Assembly: GCA_045637205.1 (NCBI GenBank) | Contig: JAZTYY010000078.1 | Span: 5,315 to 69,314, forward strand | DNA from: RGIG4608 sp045637205 | GTDB lineage: Bacteria > Bacillota > Clostridia > Oscillospirales > CAG-272 | Direction of reading: 5' to 3' | Length of the DNA: 64,000 nucleotides | Part shown: piece after piece, positions 25,115 to 34,793 of the stretch | Numbering within the stretch: position 1 is the first letter of the stretch | Layout: the number at the start of each line of letters is the position of its first letter | Program-made: the position numbers and the translations under genes | The notes under the pieces: generated by a model | Database searches by the model: none | Seen by the model: only the letters and a program-made list of their open reading frames with translations | Told to the model about the DNA's origin: nothing

Positions 25115-26365
25115 TTATTCCTCTTTTTCAAACACAGGTTTTTGAATAGAAAAATGGTATCTTGGGTTAGTGCTTGTCACAATTTTGCATATATTCCAAT
25201 CCTCATCAAAATCTAAAAATGCAATTGATTCATAATTGGTTTCTTCCTTTGATGCCAATATCAAGCATCTCTTGCCAACCGAATATTCTAATTCTTCCTC
25301 TCCATCATCTATTGATTTAATCACTGCAAAATGTACAAAATACTGGTCGGGGTTAGCACTTTTAACATATTTAAATTGATTTATAACTGCATCTATACCT
25401 ACATATTTATTACCACTTTGAGATAAATAAACTACGTCTTCAGCAAGTATTGATTTTATACGGTCGGCATCATTTCCCGCAAACATATAGCGCATTGCAG
25501 CAAGATTATTTTCCTCGTTCTTCACTATACCTTTTTCGTATTCATATATAGCTACATCTGCCGAAAGTGTACCATACATAACAACTGTTGAACCAACTTC
25601 CATATTGCAACGAAGCTCCTCATCTACTTGATCTACTGTATGAACAATCTCAAGTTCACCATAATCAGTATTTATACCGCATAAAATAAATGCATTGTGA
25701 GACTCACCCTCAAATGTAATTTTACCACAATACAAATGCTTGACTGTGCCTCTTATAACTGTAATATCGTCAATATTTTCGTCTTTTTCAAACTCTTCGG
25801 AATTAGGGTCACGATTTCTCATAAGTCCTGCAGGCATAACCGTACCTTCACCTATTAACCACTTGTGACCATCTTTAGATACCGGTTGATGTTCTGTATA
25901 TTCCTCTTCATCTTTGTAGTATTCAATAATTTGTGGATATGCAGCAACTTGCATTCTCACAACATCATCTTCCATAAAACTTGGCAAAACATCGGCATTT
26001 ACAATATTAACAACCGCCATTCCTTCTCTGTTCATTCGAGTAACTGCTACTCGCCTTTCAAGAAGATCAGCATCTTTTCTATTGATATTCATTCCGTGTA
26101 ACCTGACTTGCCAAACTGAGTGGCCCGAAATGTGTGTATCCAAACCAAGTCCTTGGTAAGCTGTGCCATTCACTTCGTCGGTTTGATCACGAAACCCCGT
26201 ACGCATTATGAGCTGTGCAGCGCCTAAATGATGATTTATGTACGGTAATTTATAGTAACCATATATTGCTTTTCCTTCGCTTGCTACCAATCCCATTAAT
26301 GAGCCAAAATCTTCTTCACTTTTTCGAAAGAAATCCATATTCAAATTTTCCAAATAAAGTCCCAT
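25115..26365 (-). CDS. Protein of unknown function with NTF2/SnoaL-like C-terminal domain (416 aa)
   Basis: I do not recognise the N-terminal 190 residues; they are mixed alpha/beta and include YGYYKLPYINHHLGAAQL and HISGHSVWQVRLHG. A middle beta-rich section (about 195-280; ITVIRGTVKHLYCGK, GSTVVMYGTL) could be an OB-like fold. The last 120 residues (LAAMRYMFAGNDADRIKSIL, GNKYVGIDAVINQFKYV) resemble NTF2/SnoaL-like domains. There is no signal peptide or membrane segment. Start at 26365 follows GGAGG. It lies between a DUF4926 protein and a WYL regulator in one operon. Confidence 0.7.
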   Translation of the reverse strand: MGLYLENLNMDFFRKSEEDFGSLMGLVASEGKAIYGYYKLPYINHHLGAAQLIMRTGFRDQTDEVNGTAYQGLGLDTHISGHSVWQVRLHGMNINRKDADLLERRVAVTRMNREGMAVVNIVNADVLPSFMEDDVVRMQVAAYPQIIEYYKDEEEYTEHQPVSKDGHKWLIGEGTVMPAGLMRNRDPNSEEFEKDENIDDITVIRGTVKHLYCGKITFEGESHNAFILCGINTDYGELEIVHTVDQVDEELRCNMEVGSTVVMYGTLSADVAIYEYEKGIVKNEENNLAAMRYMFAGNDADRIKSILAEDVVYLSQSGNKYVGIDAVINQFKYVKSANPDQYFVHFAVIKSIDDGEEELEYSVGKRCLILASKEETNYESIAFLDFDEDWNICKIVTSTNPRYHFSIQKPVFEKEE

Positions 26366-26391
26366 ATTTAACCTCCATCATTTTTATCAAC

Positions 26392-26577
26392 TTAGAATTC
26401 TTTAACGATATCAAGCACCATAATCGGTGTTGTTTCAACGCTAATTGTATCGTTCTTGTAGTCGAAATACTCAACTTCAAACAAGTGGTCCGTATATTTC
26501 TGCACAATAGTTCCTAATGTTCCTGCAGGAATTTCTTCATAATCAGCCGTTAACATTACTACATCAAATTCTTTCAT
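26392..26577 (-). CDS. DUF4926-like small protein (61 aa)
   Basis: The chain MKEFDVVMLTADYEEIPAGT with GTIVQKYTDHLFEVEYFD fits the DUF4926 family, small SH3-like proteins often found near toxin-antitoxin or polymorphic-toxin immunity genes. Function is unknown. AAGGAG precedes the start. First gene of the WYL operon, 26 bases before the next gene. Confidence 0.75.
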   Translation of the reverse strand: MKEFDVVMLTADYEEIPAGTLGTIVQKYTDHLFEVEYFDYKNDTISVETTPIMVLDIVKEF

Positions 26578-26616
26578 AATCTTCTCCTTTTCGGATTAAT
26601 CATCTATTATGTCACC

Positions 26617-26645
26617 ATTATACACCTTTATTTTCCTTTTGTAAA
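26617..26645 (-). promoter_or_regulatory. Promoter of the WYL operon
   Basis: Minus strand TTTACA (26645-26640), 17-bp spacer, TATAAT (26622-26617), about 40 bases before the first start codon. Confidence 0.75.
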
Positions 26646-26708
26646 GTCTGAGTTGTCACTTTTTCACTTCACCTTAACAAAAGTTGTCGGTTTTTAGAGA
26701 CAATATAG

Positions 26709-26734
26709 AAAAAGTCGGCTAAAGCCGACTTTTT
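26709..26734 (-). terminator. Terminator of the GH105 operon
   Basis: Perfect 11-bp stem AAAAAGTCGGC/GCCGACTTTTT with loop TAAA, 19 bases beyond the last stop of the glycan operon. Confidence 0.85.
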
Positions 26735-26752
26735 CAAATTTTGAAATATTCA

Positions 26753-27811
26753 TTAGTTTTCAAAATATCTCTTATATTCCATTGCAGCAAAAATGAGTGC
26801 TGCTATACCATAGCTCCAATTCTTGTCGCGTGGAATAAGTGTATATCCCAATTTTGGGAATATGGGCAGTGGGATGGTTGGGCCGCTTATTTCAGGCATA
26901 TACGTACCATGTTCATCACTCTCCATAGCATTGACGCAAGCTTCAAATGCCTTTATTGCAGGTTCAAGGAATTTCTTATCCAAGTAACCACATCTTATGC
27001 CATGAAGCCATCCGGCACTGATAAGTGCAGTTGCGGAAAGCTCACGATATGAATCATACTTTAACAAGGTAGAAAAGGTATAGTCATCTCTCATACAAGA
27101 AAGAAGTGCCTCACTCGTCTTTTGAAAAAGATCAATAATTGTGGAAGATTCCTTGTGCTCCAAACCAATATTATCAAGTATCATTGGGAATGCGCAAATT
27201 ACCCATCCGTTTCCTCTACCCCAAAACAAATTATTTTGAGGAAATGCGCGTTTTTGCTTTACCCAATATGAATGTGCCCAAAGATTTTGCTCCTTGTCCA
27301 TCATCATGGATGCATATTGCTTGGGCTGGCGCGCAGCAAAATCAATTAATTCCATGTCCCCACTCTCCCTTGCATAAAGAGATGTGAAAACCGAAAACAT
27401 CATTACACTATCAACCCAGACACTCTTAGGATAGAGCTTTCCTTTTTTACTATTGCCCAGGTGATTGAGGCAATCGAGATAAAGTCTTGGCTCATTGCGA
27501 ATATAATTTATAACCTTGTTTGTAAGTCTTTCGTATTCGGGATTGCCTGTGCGCTTATACATAGCATAGGTAATAAGACCGGGGGCTGCAGTATCGGATT
27601 GATCAACAGCAGGGTCTACCTTTGCCCAATAATCACAGTAATCGCAAAGAAATTTAGTATAATCTTCTCTTCCGTTTTCCTTGTCGAATTCATCAAGGGC
27701 ATATCCCAAAAGCGCTTCTCCCCACATCCATTTCATTTTGGGCTCCCAAGTGGATGCTACAAAATCAGCAAGCTTTTTAACCTTTAAATAATTATTCTCA
27801 TTATATTTCAT
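26753..27811 (-). CDS. Unsaturated glucuronyl/rhamnogalacturonyl hydrolase, GH88/GH105 family
   Basis: The protein has the alpha/alpha-barrel motifs of GH105/GH88: MKWMWGEALLGYAL, VDQSDTAAPG, SVWVDSVMMF (the Asp is the probable catalytic residue), LWAHSYW and FWGRGNGWVI. These cytoplasmic enzymes remove the 4,5-unsaturated uronic acid left at the non-reducing end of oligosaccharides by polysaccharide lyases. No signal peptide is seen. I start at 27811 (MKYNEN), 8 bases after the transporter stop. It is the last gene of a four-gene operon with a symporter, a sugar isomerase and a membrane-anchored putative lyase, which fits uptake and cleavage of lyase products. Confidence 0.88.
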   Translation of the reverse strand: MKYNENNYLKVKKLADFVASTWEPKMKWMWGEALLGYALDEFDKENGREDYTKFLCDYCDYWAKVDPAVDQSDTAAPGLITYAMYKRTGNPEYERLTNKVINYIRNEPRLYLDCLNHLGNSKKGKLYPKSVWVDSVMMFSVFTSLYARESGDMELIDFAARQPKQYASMMMDKEQNLWAHSYWVKQKRAFPQNNLFWGRGNGWVICAFPMILDNIGLEHKESSTIIDLFQKTSEALLSCMRDDYTFSTLLKYDSYRELSATALISAGWLHGIRCGYLDKKFLEPAIKAFEACVNAMESDEHGTYMPEISGPTIPLPIFPKLGYTLIPRDKNWSYGIAALIFAAMEYKRYFEN

Positions 27812-27818
27812 ATTTTTC

Positions 27819-29246
27819 TCAAGCAATAGTACGTTTAAGAGTATCAAGCTCTATTTTTTCTTCATCAGTCAAATTATCGAGTTTACCTTCTCTTTGCAAG
27901 GCAAGATATTTTTCAACCTTTTGGTTATTATCCTTTGACAATACGTATCTCCTTGCCATTATAAATCCAAACAACATAAAGATTATACACGTGATTGACA
28001 TAACATATTTTATACCGTTAGAGGCAGAAGAAAGCTGAACTTCAGCATCAGCATTATAGCCTGTAAGCTCAAGCACTTCAGTAAACACAGCAATAACTAT
28101 AGCCGCTCCTGTTTTGCGCGCAAAGGTCATCAATGCACTACATGCGCCACTCATTCGATTTCCACTGACTAGCTCACCTGCATCAACAACGTGTGGGAAC
28201 ATAATCCAGCTTGTAAGCTGCGCACCTGCAAAGCCGATTGCAACGAAAAATACGCAAGCATAGGCAACGTAAAGATTTGAGCCGAAAAGTCCAAACGCCG
28301 ACATTGCAACAATAGAAAGTGGCAATCCAAAGCCGTAAATACGATTGATGTCAACTTTCTTAATTAACTTATTAATCAACGGGAATGCAAGAAGTTGAAC
28401 TGCGATAAATATACCAAGGAAGATAGTGCTGCTACCCTTGGGTTTGGTTACGTATTCTGCAAACATAATAATGCCTGCGGAAAATACTTCCATACAAACA
28501 GCCTGACCAAGATACATGCCCAAAAGCTGTCTAAAGGGCTTAATTTTGAGGGGAGCAACAAATTCAGTAACTTTAAAACGAGTTTTTTCTCTTGGAAGCT
28601 CCACTCTCTCACGAACAAAAATTGCACAAAGTATTACGGGCAATGCAAAAAGTATTCCAAATCCAAATCCGAGGATAAGATAAAGAATTGTCAAATTAAT
28701 TTGACCCTTACCATACATACCTGTAAAGATAGAAGGAAGAAGCGTGCATGCTGCAGTACCAACGGTTGAAACAACCAATCTAAGCACGTTAGCTTTATCA
28801 CGTTCAGCACTTATAGCACTTATTTCAGCCGACATACTACTATAGGAAACGTTTATTACTGTTGATACGGTATTATAGAAAAGATATGTAATTGTGCAGT
28901 AAATAAATTTTGCAATTTTACTTTCAAAACCAACAGGAAGAAATACAAGCGCAAAGGCAACAATCAAAAGAATTCCACCTGCCAAAATATATGGACGGCG
29001 TCTGCCCATCTTAGTTCTTGTATTATCACAAATTATTCCCATAAGTGGGTCGCTAATGGCATCCCATACTTCAGAAATAAGAATTACGTATCCCGCATAT
29101 CTTGGGGAAAGTCCAACTATATTTATCAAGAAGAAAAGAGGATAAACTACGCTTATAAGAGCTTGTCCACCACCACCGTAAAAATCGGCAAGGGCAAAAA
29201 ATGCCTTTTCTCCTTTTCTCATACTTTTCGTTATATTATTTTGCAT
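27819..29246 (-). CDS. GPH-family sugar:cation symporter (MelB-like MFS, 475 aa)
   Basis: A 12-helix transporter with the family signature DAISDPLMGIICDNTRTKMGRRRPYI split over loop 2-3 (about residues 60-90). GPH proteins import glycosides, pentosides or hexuronides with Na+ or H+. Start at 29246 follows AAGGAG and lies 4 bases after the isomerase stop. Given the GH105 neighbour it probably imports unsaturated uronyl disaccharides; this is inference from context. Confidence 0.9.
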   Translation of the reverse strand: MQNNITKSMRKGEKAFFALADFYGGGGQALISVVYPLFFLINIVGLSPRYAGYVILISEVWDAISDPLMGIICDNTRTKMGRRRPYILAGGILLIVAFALVFLPVGFESKIAKFIYCTITYLFYNTVSTVINVSYSSMSAEISAISAERDKANVLRLVVSTVGTAACTLLPSIFTGMYGKGQINLTILYLILGFGFGILFALPVILCAIFVRERVELPREKTRFKVTEFVAPLKIKPFRQLLGMYLGQAVCMEVFSAGIIMFAEYVTKPKGSSTIFLGIFIAVQLLAFPLINKLIKKVDINRIYGFGLPLSIVAMSAFGLFGSNLYVAYACVFFVAIGFAGAQLTSWIMFPHVVDAGELVSGNRMSGACSALMTFARKTGAAIVIAVFTEVLELTGYNADAEVQLSSASNGIKYVMSITCIIFMLFGFIMARRYVLSKDNNQKVEKYLALQREGKLDNLTDEEKIELDTLKRTIA

Positions 29247-29250
29247 AATT

Positions 29251-30024
29251 TTACTCCTTGATATCAGAAATTATCGAATTAAGATATTTATAGCTTTTAT
29301 CAATATCAGCATATGGAGTTTTGGTCTTTTGCTCAATTACATAATAGCTACAACCAACCTCTTTTGCAGCTTTGAGCACATTGGTAAAGTCAATAACACC
29401 ATCTCCAACCGAGGTATCAACACTTAACACGTCAATACCGCGCTTTTTGAAAGTCAGATCGCGAAGGTGTATTCCAAGAAGTCTATTACCGAATTCTTTT
29501 ATTTGAACGGATGGCTCCTTGCCACTTCGAGCAGTCCAATACGTGTCATGTACAAATTTAATTTTATTGGTCTTTGACAAAAGCTCTGCCATTCTCGTTT
29601 TTTCATTTGAAAGCTTAATATACTCCCAATTATGATGATGATATGCAAGGGTTATTCCCTTTTTTGCATAGACGTCAGTTATCTCATCAAGTGAATCAAC
29701 GAATTTATAAAACTCGTTTTCACTACCTAAAATGCATTTGAATGGTAGCATTGAAATTACAACGTTCTTACATCCTGTAATATTGCAAAACTCAACAATA
29801 TCATCCACATCACCATAAACATTTTTTGGCTTCACCTGGATAGAGCTTATTTGGATGCCAAATTCATCAATCAATTCTTTAAGTGCTTTGGCATTTTTAA
29901 AATTAAAATCAATTCTTGCCACCTCAAAGCTTTTGATTCCAAGCTCTATCAACGGAAGGTAGGAAGCGCGAATATTCTTTTTTTGTGCTTTTCTAATAGT
30001 AAAGGTCTGAACTCCAAAATTCAT
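29251..30024 (-). CDS. Sugar phosphate isomerase/epimerase, xylose-isomerase-like TIM barrel (257 aa)
   Basis: The AP-endonuclease-2/xylose-isomerase-like TIM barrel is indicated by MNFGVQTFTIR, LGIKSFEVARIDF, ITLAYHHHNWEY (metal-site region), KFVHDTYWTARSG, LLGIHLRDL and YYVIEQK. Members isomerise or epimerise sugars and keto-sugars with a divalent metal. It probably converts a uronic-acid-derived product in the operon's pathway; the exact substrate is unknown. Two bases separate it from the upstream gene. Confidence 0.88.
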   Translation of the reverse strand: MNFGVQTFTIRKAQKKNIRASYLPLIELGIKSFEVARIDFNFKNAKALKELIDEFGIQISSIQVKPKNVYGDVDDIVEFCNITGCKNVVISMLPFKCILGSENEFYKFVDSLDEITDVYAKKGITLAYHHHNWEYIKLSNEKTRMAELLSKTNKIKFVHDTYWTARSGKEPSVQIKEFGNRLLGIHLRDLTFKKRGIDVLSVDTSVGDGVIDFTNVLKAAKEVGCSYYVIEQKTKTPYADIDKSYKYLNSIISDIKE

Positions 30025-30026
30025 AG

Positions 30027-32168
30027 TCAGTTTTCTCTTGTCCCTTCGTTATAATTAAGAGTAAGCTTCTTACCGTTGAAAGAGAGCTCAATTATGTCAG
30101 CGCCCCTCTCAACCTTTCCGTTTACGTAATCATTTTCGTATCTTGCATAATTAGTATCAACAATTTCACCGTTAAGCTTAAAATATTCATCATATTTTAC
30201 GTCAAATACCTTGCCGACACTTTCATAATGCACTGTCATATCACTATACTCGCATCTATTTGCGAGCATTGTGCTAACAAATTGCTCAAATGCTCCATTA
30301 TCCTTTAAGCAACCGAGCTCTGTAATCCAAGCGTGAGTACTTCCTCCCTCAAAAATGAGGTCATATCTAAGATCTCCGCTCGCTTCAATCAACTCTCTAA
30401 CGTTATCCTTAATCTTGCTACGGTCACTTTCCAAATCCTCAGCAGTAACACCAGACATATCGTTTTTAAACATAAGCTTGCCATCACCATCGGAAATTGC
30501 ATGAAGCATGATATATGTTTCACCTTTGCGACCAAAGATATAGCCTTGATCAAGATAGTCCGTAATTACTTCATCGAAAAGTCCGACAGGAAAATATGCG
30601 TGGGTATATCCTACAACGTGAGGCTCAAGCATCCCTGCCTTATCCGGAATTGTATAAATAGAAATATTAATATTTTCATCCTGTACAGAATAAGGGAGAC
30701 GGCCGTATCCAACCCAATACTGTCCTCTTGAGCTATTTCTCATAGGTTGAGCCGTATAGATAGAAAGATTGCCTGCAAGGGTGGATACATGAATTTGATG
30801 CTGATCAGCATAATCCCCCGCAAAATGCTCTTGAGAAGTACTCATAGAATAATACGGTGTTTGATACGTATAAACATTGGCTCTTTGAATTGCTTTACCA
30901 TCAGTTGAAGGGTTGAGCATTCCTGAAAGACCACCAAGGGTATTAGTAACTGTTAAAGGCCAAAGATTAACAATCTTGAAATCATTAAGAAACTCATTAT
31001 TGAAAAGCTTGTTCTTATTGAGATAGTCGATGGAGTTATCAATAACCTCTTCATTTGAAAAGGCCTCCATGCCCATTTGCATCATAATTTGTTCAACATC
31101 TTGACCAACAAACCCATCAGCCACCAATTCGGAAAGTGTAATGCCGTTTGATGACTTAACTATTTGCTTTTCGGAGGTATCATTAAATATTTCCTTAATA
31201 ACCTGAGGAACTTGATAAATGGGCTCGCCGTTCACCTTTGTTTCATACATTCTTCTAAAGCAAACAAAGAATCTATTACTTTCGGTTTTATATGCATCCC
31301 CGTTTTCAAGCACAAGATTAATATATGGACGAAGTCTATTTCCCGTATCATCACTTGACTTGTTATCCATATACATTCTTCCACTTGCTGAAACGAATGC
31401 ATACTGAACGTTGCCTTCAGCGTCCACATACTTATATGACTGTGTTGCAATATCTATCCATATAAGGTCCATTACTATCTTCATACGAGCAACCATATCA
31501 GAATCCTCTTCCCTTGCAAACTGAATAAAGTTTGCCATGGGTGCAATGTCTTCGGGATAGTAGTTATTTGAATAGTATTCGTTAAATCCATAGTAATATC
31601 TTTGGCTCATCCAAGCATTGATTCTCTCCTTAGCCATGGAGATATGCTCCTCTCCGCTTTTTCCGTCAGCAAAGGTGACAGCAGGCCATTCGCATCCAAC
31701 AAGATATTCCGTTACGGCAAATAGAATTTGATGATTTTCACTCCAATGGCACATACTATCGGATCTACCATCATATTGGTCCATCCAATATTTAAAGCCA
31801 ATTAGACAGTTTTTAATTTCTTCTTTATTTTCTTCAGCCAAACGATGCTCGTTTTCTATGTAAAATCTTATAAGACCACATGCTGTAAAATCCGCACAGT
31901 CCTCTCTAACATCGATACGTTCAATCGCACCCTCAAGATTTTTAGAAATAAGTGCTGTGTCTTCAAAATATGAATCATCAAGAAATTCTGATTGATACAA
32001 CATCTCGGTAAGCTTGCCGTCTCCTCCCTTAGTGGTTTCACCCACTACCGGATTTACAAACAACATATTGTAACCAAATTGTATTAACACACTTAACAAA
32101 AATGCACCTATCAAGCTTAGAGAAATTATTATTATCCATTTCTTGATCTTCTTCTTTTTATCCATCAT
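30027..32168 (-). CDS. Membrane-anchored protein, candidate polysaccharide lyase (713 aa)
   Basis: Residues about 9-32 form one transmembrane anchor after a KKKKIKK stretch, so the rest is outside the cell. The first half is helix-rich and contains CHWSENHQILFAVTEYLVG (about 150-170) and YYGFNEYYSNNYYPEDIAP; the second half is beta-rich. An alpha/alpha toroid followed by a beta-sandwich, with Asn-His in the toroid and conserved Tyr, is the plan of several polysaccharide lyases. I do not recognise a named family and the activity is inferred from this layout and from the downstream GH105. The first gene of the operon; a promoter lies just before it. Confidence 0.65.
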   Translation of the reverse strand: MMDKKKKIKKWIIIISLSLIGAFLLSVLIQFGYNMLFVNPVVGETTKGGDGKLTEMLYQSEFLDDSYFEDTALISKNLEGAIERIDVREDCADFTACGLIRFYIENEHRLAEENKEEIKNCLIGFKYWMDQYDGRSDSMCHWSENHQILFAVTEYLVGCEWPAVTFADGKSGEEHISMAKERINAWMSQRYYYGFNEYYSNNYYPEDIAPMANFIQFAREEDSDMVARMKIVMDLIWIDIATQSYKYVDAEGNVQYAFVSASGRMYMDNKSSDDTGNRLRPYINLVLENGDAYKTESNRFFVCFRRMYETKVNGEPIYQVPQVIKEIFNDTSEKQIVKSSNGITLSELVADGFVGQDVEQIMMQMGMEAFSNEEVIDNSIDYLNKNKLFNNEFLNDFKIVNLWPLTVTNTLGGLSGMLNPSTDGKAIQRANVYTYQTPYYSMSTSQEHFAGDYADQHQIHVSTLAGNLSIYTAQPMRNSSRGQYWVGYGRLPYSVQDENINISIYTIPDKAGMLEPHVVGYTHAYFPVGLFDEVITDYLDQGYIFGRKGETYIMLHAISDGDGKLMFKNDMSGVTAEDLESDRSKIKDNVRELIEASGDLRYDLIFEGGSTHAWITELGCLKDNGAFEQFVSTMLANRCEYSDMTVHYESVGKVFDVKYDEYFKLNGEIVDTNYARYENDYVNGKVERGADIIELSFNGKKLTLNYNEGTREN

Positions 32169-32207
32169 AATTCTCCTTTTTTGATTTTATTGGAAAAATG
32201 TTGATAA

Positions 32208-32236
32208 ATTATACCACATAAAATATAATACTGCAA
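32208..32236 (-). promoter_or_regulatory. Promoter of the lyase/GH105 operon
   Basis: Minus strand TTGCAG (32236-32231), 17-bp spacer, TATAAT (32213-32208). The leader is about 35 bases with a strong AAGGAG before the first ATG. Confidence 0.75.
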
Positions 32237-32287
32237 TAGTTTTGCATAAATATTAACTTTATTAATATAAAATTAATAATTTAAATA

Positions 32288-32316
32288 AGCCCTAAAAACA
32301 CAATGATTTTAGGGCT
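32288..32316 (-). terminator. Terminator of the GH38-like gene
   Basis: Perfect 10-bp stem AGCCCTAAAA/TTTTAGGGCT with a 9-nt loop, 12 bases after the stop. The T-run on the minus strand is weak. Confidence 0.6.
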
Positions 32317-32327
32317 TTGTTCTTTTG

Positions 32328-34634
32328 TTAATTTCTCAATGATAGGCAATAGAGGTCATTTTTTTCAAATGCTTGATTTACGTCACAATTTGGACCTGCT
32401 ATTGTGATAGTAAAACGGTTTTCATAAAATCCTGCACAACTTATTCGAAAGTTAGTTTCCCATTTGTTGTTGAGCAGCCATGCAAATACCGTTCCTCTTG
32501 GATCGATTTCGGTTGTATAATCCCAAAGCTTTATTCCACCAATAGTCATAAGAGGGACATCCTTAGAGTTTACAACCACGGTTTCATCAGCACCCTTGCT
32601 GAAAAACCCTCTATCAAAGGCAAAATAGTCACAGCATGTTTTAGGCAAATTAGTACCTGCCTTAAATGTGCAACCTGCCTTATCCAAATACCAATTGCCT
32701 TCGTATGCTTGAATGGGCAATGCCATATACATTCCCTCAGGGTCCATAACAAGATCCTTTGCCATATTGATATTGACTTCAATTTCGGGACGATTTTTAT
32801 ACAATACAATTTCAGTAAAGCATTTCTTTGTCGATTCAATACTATATTCAACCTGCAAAATGGTCTTTACGGCACCGTTGGATTTGACACTTAAGCCTAA
32901 GGATTTACCGTAAAAGATTTCATCCTTTGGCTTTTTTCTTGAACTATAGCCAAAGCCTGCGGCATCCGATCTTATACCTCCCTTAAACACCTGGTAAACG
33001 GGTTGACCAAGGGCAAGGGCATCATCACACAAGAGCTCATGACCTGTCTTCTTGTTTTTTACGGAGGTAATATTATATTCATTCCACTCAACTGAGTAAA
33101 ATTCATTTTCAAAGGAGTTAATATCCAAATTTTCTTCTGGCGCTTCCCCATTTTCAAAACAAATTTTCACGTTAAGTCTTTCGTTTGCCTTTAAATCCAA
33201 GTCAAATGCTACAAAAGCTCCCCTTAAAGTATATATTCTTTGAGCAGAGTATTTCTTACAATTTTCGTCTTCAACGTGGAAAATCATATTTTCAAAATGG
33301 CCTTCCTCCCAAAAGTCCGTTGACAAATATATGGTTTCACAAACGTCAAAATCATGTGGATTGACAATTGTATAGCTCATCGGACGGTTAACGGTAAACT
33401 CACCCTCTCCAAGCGCTCTTGTCAGTTTATCTAATGCTGTGCTTGATAAAATGTCAGCGTCGGTAGCATGCTTGTCTTTTCTTAAATCAAGCTGTTGAAC
33501 TAAAAGCTTATATGGGTCGGTATACGTTTGAGAATGTCCCCACGTATGCTCGGCATAAAGGCAAAGCTTGTTAACAATTTTGTCACGCTCGGATTTATCA
33601 ATGATTTTGTATTCCTTATCAAGCTTGTCAATCATTTTAAGATTTCTTTGCGCGTTACGGAATACTCTTGTTTGCATTGGTGAGCAAAGACATCCGTCAG
33701 TCCACCAGTCGGGCCAGTCACCCTCATATTCGGGAATATCTTTAACGTTTTCTCTCAAATATGCGAAGAATTCATCCAAGGTAGCACAACAAATTTCAAT
33801 TTGATCACCGTATTTCTCATTAAATTGATCAATTATTTCACAGTGATTGTCAGAAATGGGATTGTTATCAGTATAAAGACCTCCTCCCATAATTGGCATA
33901 AAATCATACTGATATCCGTTCTTTTTTACGCCCTCCACCATGTCGAAAATTCGACGCGCTGCATAGCTATCGCAATCAACGACGTTAACAAATTGACTCT
34001 TATCAGGAAGCATTCCGGGAATACCAGGATCACCGCAAGGAGTTGAGCCCGGAATAAGACCAAGCAAATTTGCCTTGTGATATGTCAAACCGTTCCAAAC
34101 TAAGATTCTATTGCCGTTTGGCGTTTTCCACCAAAAAGGAATCAACGGTTTCATAAAAGGCGCACCACCGTGGTGAGTATTAATACAAGTCATTAAGTTT
34201 TCGACACCAATATCGTACAAAAGCTGAGCATATCCCCAGCCGAAGCCGTTAATGTCAGATGCCATTGCAATTTTTGGAGATGCAATTTCGTTATTTTTAG
34301 CAAAATCGAGACTATAATTCAAGCTTTTGCGCAAATTATCATAATTTAAGAGTTCAGCAAAATGTAAATAGTTTGCCACAAACTCAAAGCGACCTGTTTT
34401 GATTGCCTTAATCAAGCGCTCTTTTCCCTGTTCACCGTATTTATTCAAATATTGCTCAATTGCCCAAAAGCCCTCGGCAGTAAATTTGAATGGGCAAGCT
34501 CTTTGTTGCTTATCAAGAATGCAATCAACCGCTTGTCTTATGAAATCAGCTTGATAAACTGCAATTTTCTCTTGACGCTCCGTGTATCCAATATCAATAT
34601 GCGAATGATATATCAAAAAAACCTTGAAAGCCAT
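32328..34634 (-). CDS. GH38-like alpha-mannosidase-family glycosidase (768 aa)
   Basis: The N-terminus MAFKVFLIYHSHIDIGYTERQ carries the His-x-Asp zinc-site motif of GH38, and ASDINGFGWG supplies the probable nucleophile Asp. FTAEGFWAIEQYL is also typical. The C-terminal half is beta-rich, as in GH38. No signal peptide, so likely cytoplasmic. Substrate cannot be told; related proteins are often found in pathways for uronic-acid glycans and not only mannosides. I choose 34634 as the start because GAGGTG precedes it and an upstream ATG at 34688 lies inside the promoter. Confidence 0.82.
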   Translation of the reverse strand: MAFKVFLIYHSHIDIGYTERQEKIAVYQADFIRQAVDCILDKQQRACPFKFTAEGFWAIEQYLNKYGEQGKERLIKAIKTGRFEFVANYLHFAELLNYDNLRKSLNYSLDFAKNNEIASPKIAMASDINGFGWGYAQLLYDIGVENLMTCINTHHGGAPFMKPLIPFWWKTPNGNRILVWNGLTYHKANLLGLIPGSTPCGDPGIPGMLPDKSQFVNVVDCDSYAARRIFDMVEGVKKNGYQYDFMPIMGGGLYTDNNPISDNHCEIIDQFNEKYGDQIEICCATLDEFFAYLRENVKDIPEYEGDWPDWWTDGCLCSPMQTRVFRNAQRNLKMIDKLDKEYKIIDKSERDKIVNKLCLYAEHTWGHSQTYTDPYKLLVQQLDLRKDKHATDADILSSTALDKLTRALGEGEFTVNRPMSYTIVNPHDFDVCETIYLSTDFWEEGHFENMIFHVEDENCKKYSAQRIYTLRGAFVAFDLDLKANERLNVKICFENGEAPEENLDINSFENEFYSVEWNEYNITSVKNKKTGHELLCDDALALGQPVYQVFKGGIRSDAAGFGYSSRKKPKDEIFYGKSLGLSVKSNGAVKTILQVEYSIESTKKCFTEIVLYKNRPEIEVNINMAKDLVMDPEGMYMALPIQAYEGNWYLDKAGCTFKAGTNLPKTCCDYFAFDRGFFSKGADETVVVNSKDVPLMTIGGIKLWDYTTEIDPRGTVFAWLLNNKWETNFRISCAGFYENRFTITIAGPNCDVNQAFEKNDLYCLSLRN

Positions 34635-34678
34635 TTTGCACCTCACTAAATTTTGTAAATTTGGAACTATCCATAACC

Positions 34679-34707
34679 ATTGTAGCATTTTTCACTTTGA
34701 AATGCAA
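34679..34707 (-). promoter_or_regulatory. Promoter of the GH38-like gene
   Basis: Minus strand TTGCAT (34707-34702), 17-bp spacer, TACAAT (34684-34679). Confidence 0.7.
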
Positions 34708-34753
34708 GAAATTTCGCAAAATGCCACCCACTTTATTTTCTCGACGCAAAAAA

Positions 34754-34778
34754 ATCCCCCACCACGAGGGTGGGGGAT
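34754..34778 (-). terminator. Terminator of the large beta-helix lipoprotein gene
   Basis: GC-rich perfect 10-bp stem ATCCCCCACC/GGTGGGGGAT, 5-nt loop, then seven T on the minus strand. Confidence 0.9.
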
Positions 34779-34793
34779 GGGAAAATTATGGGA

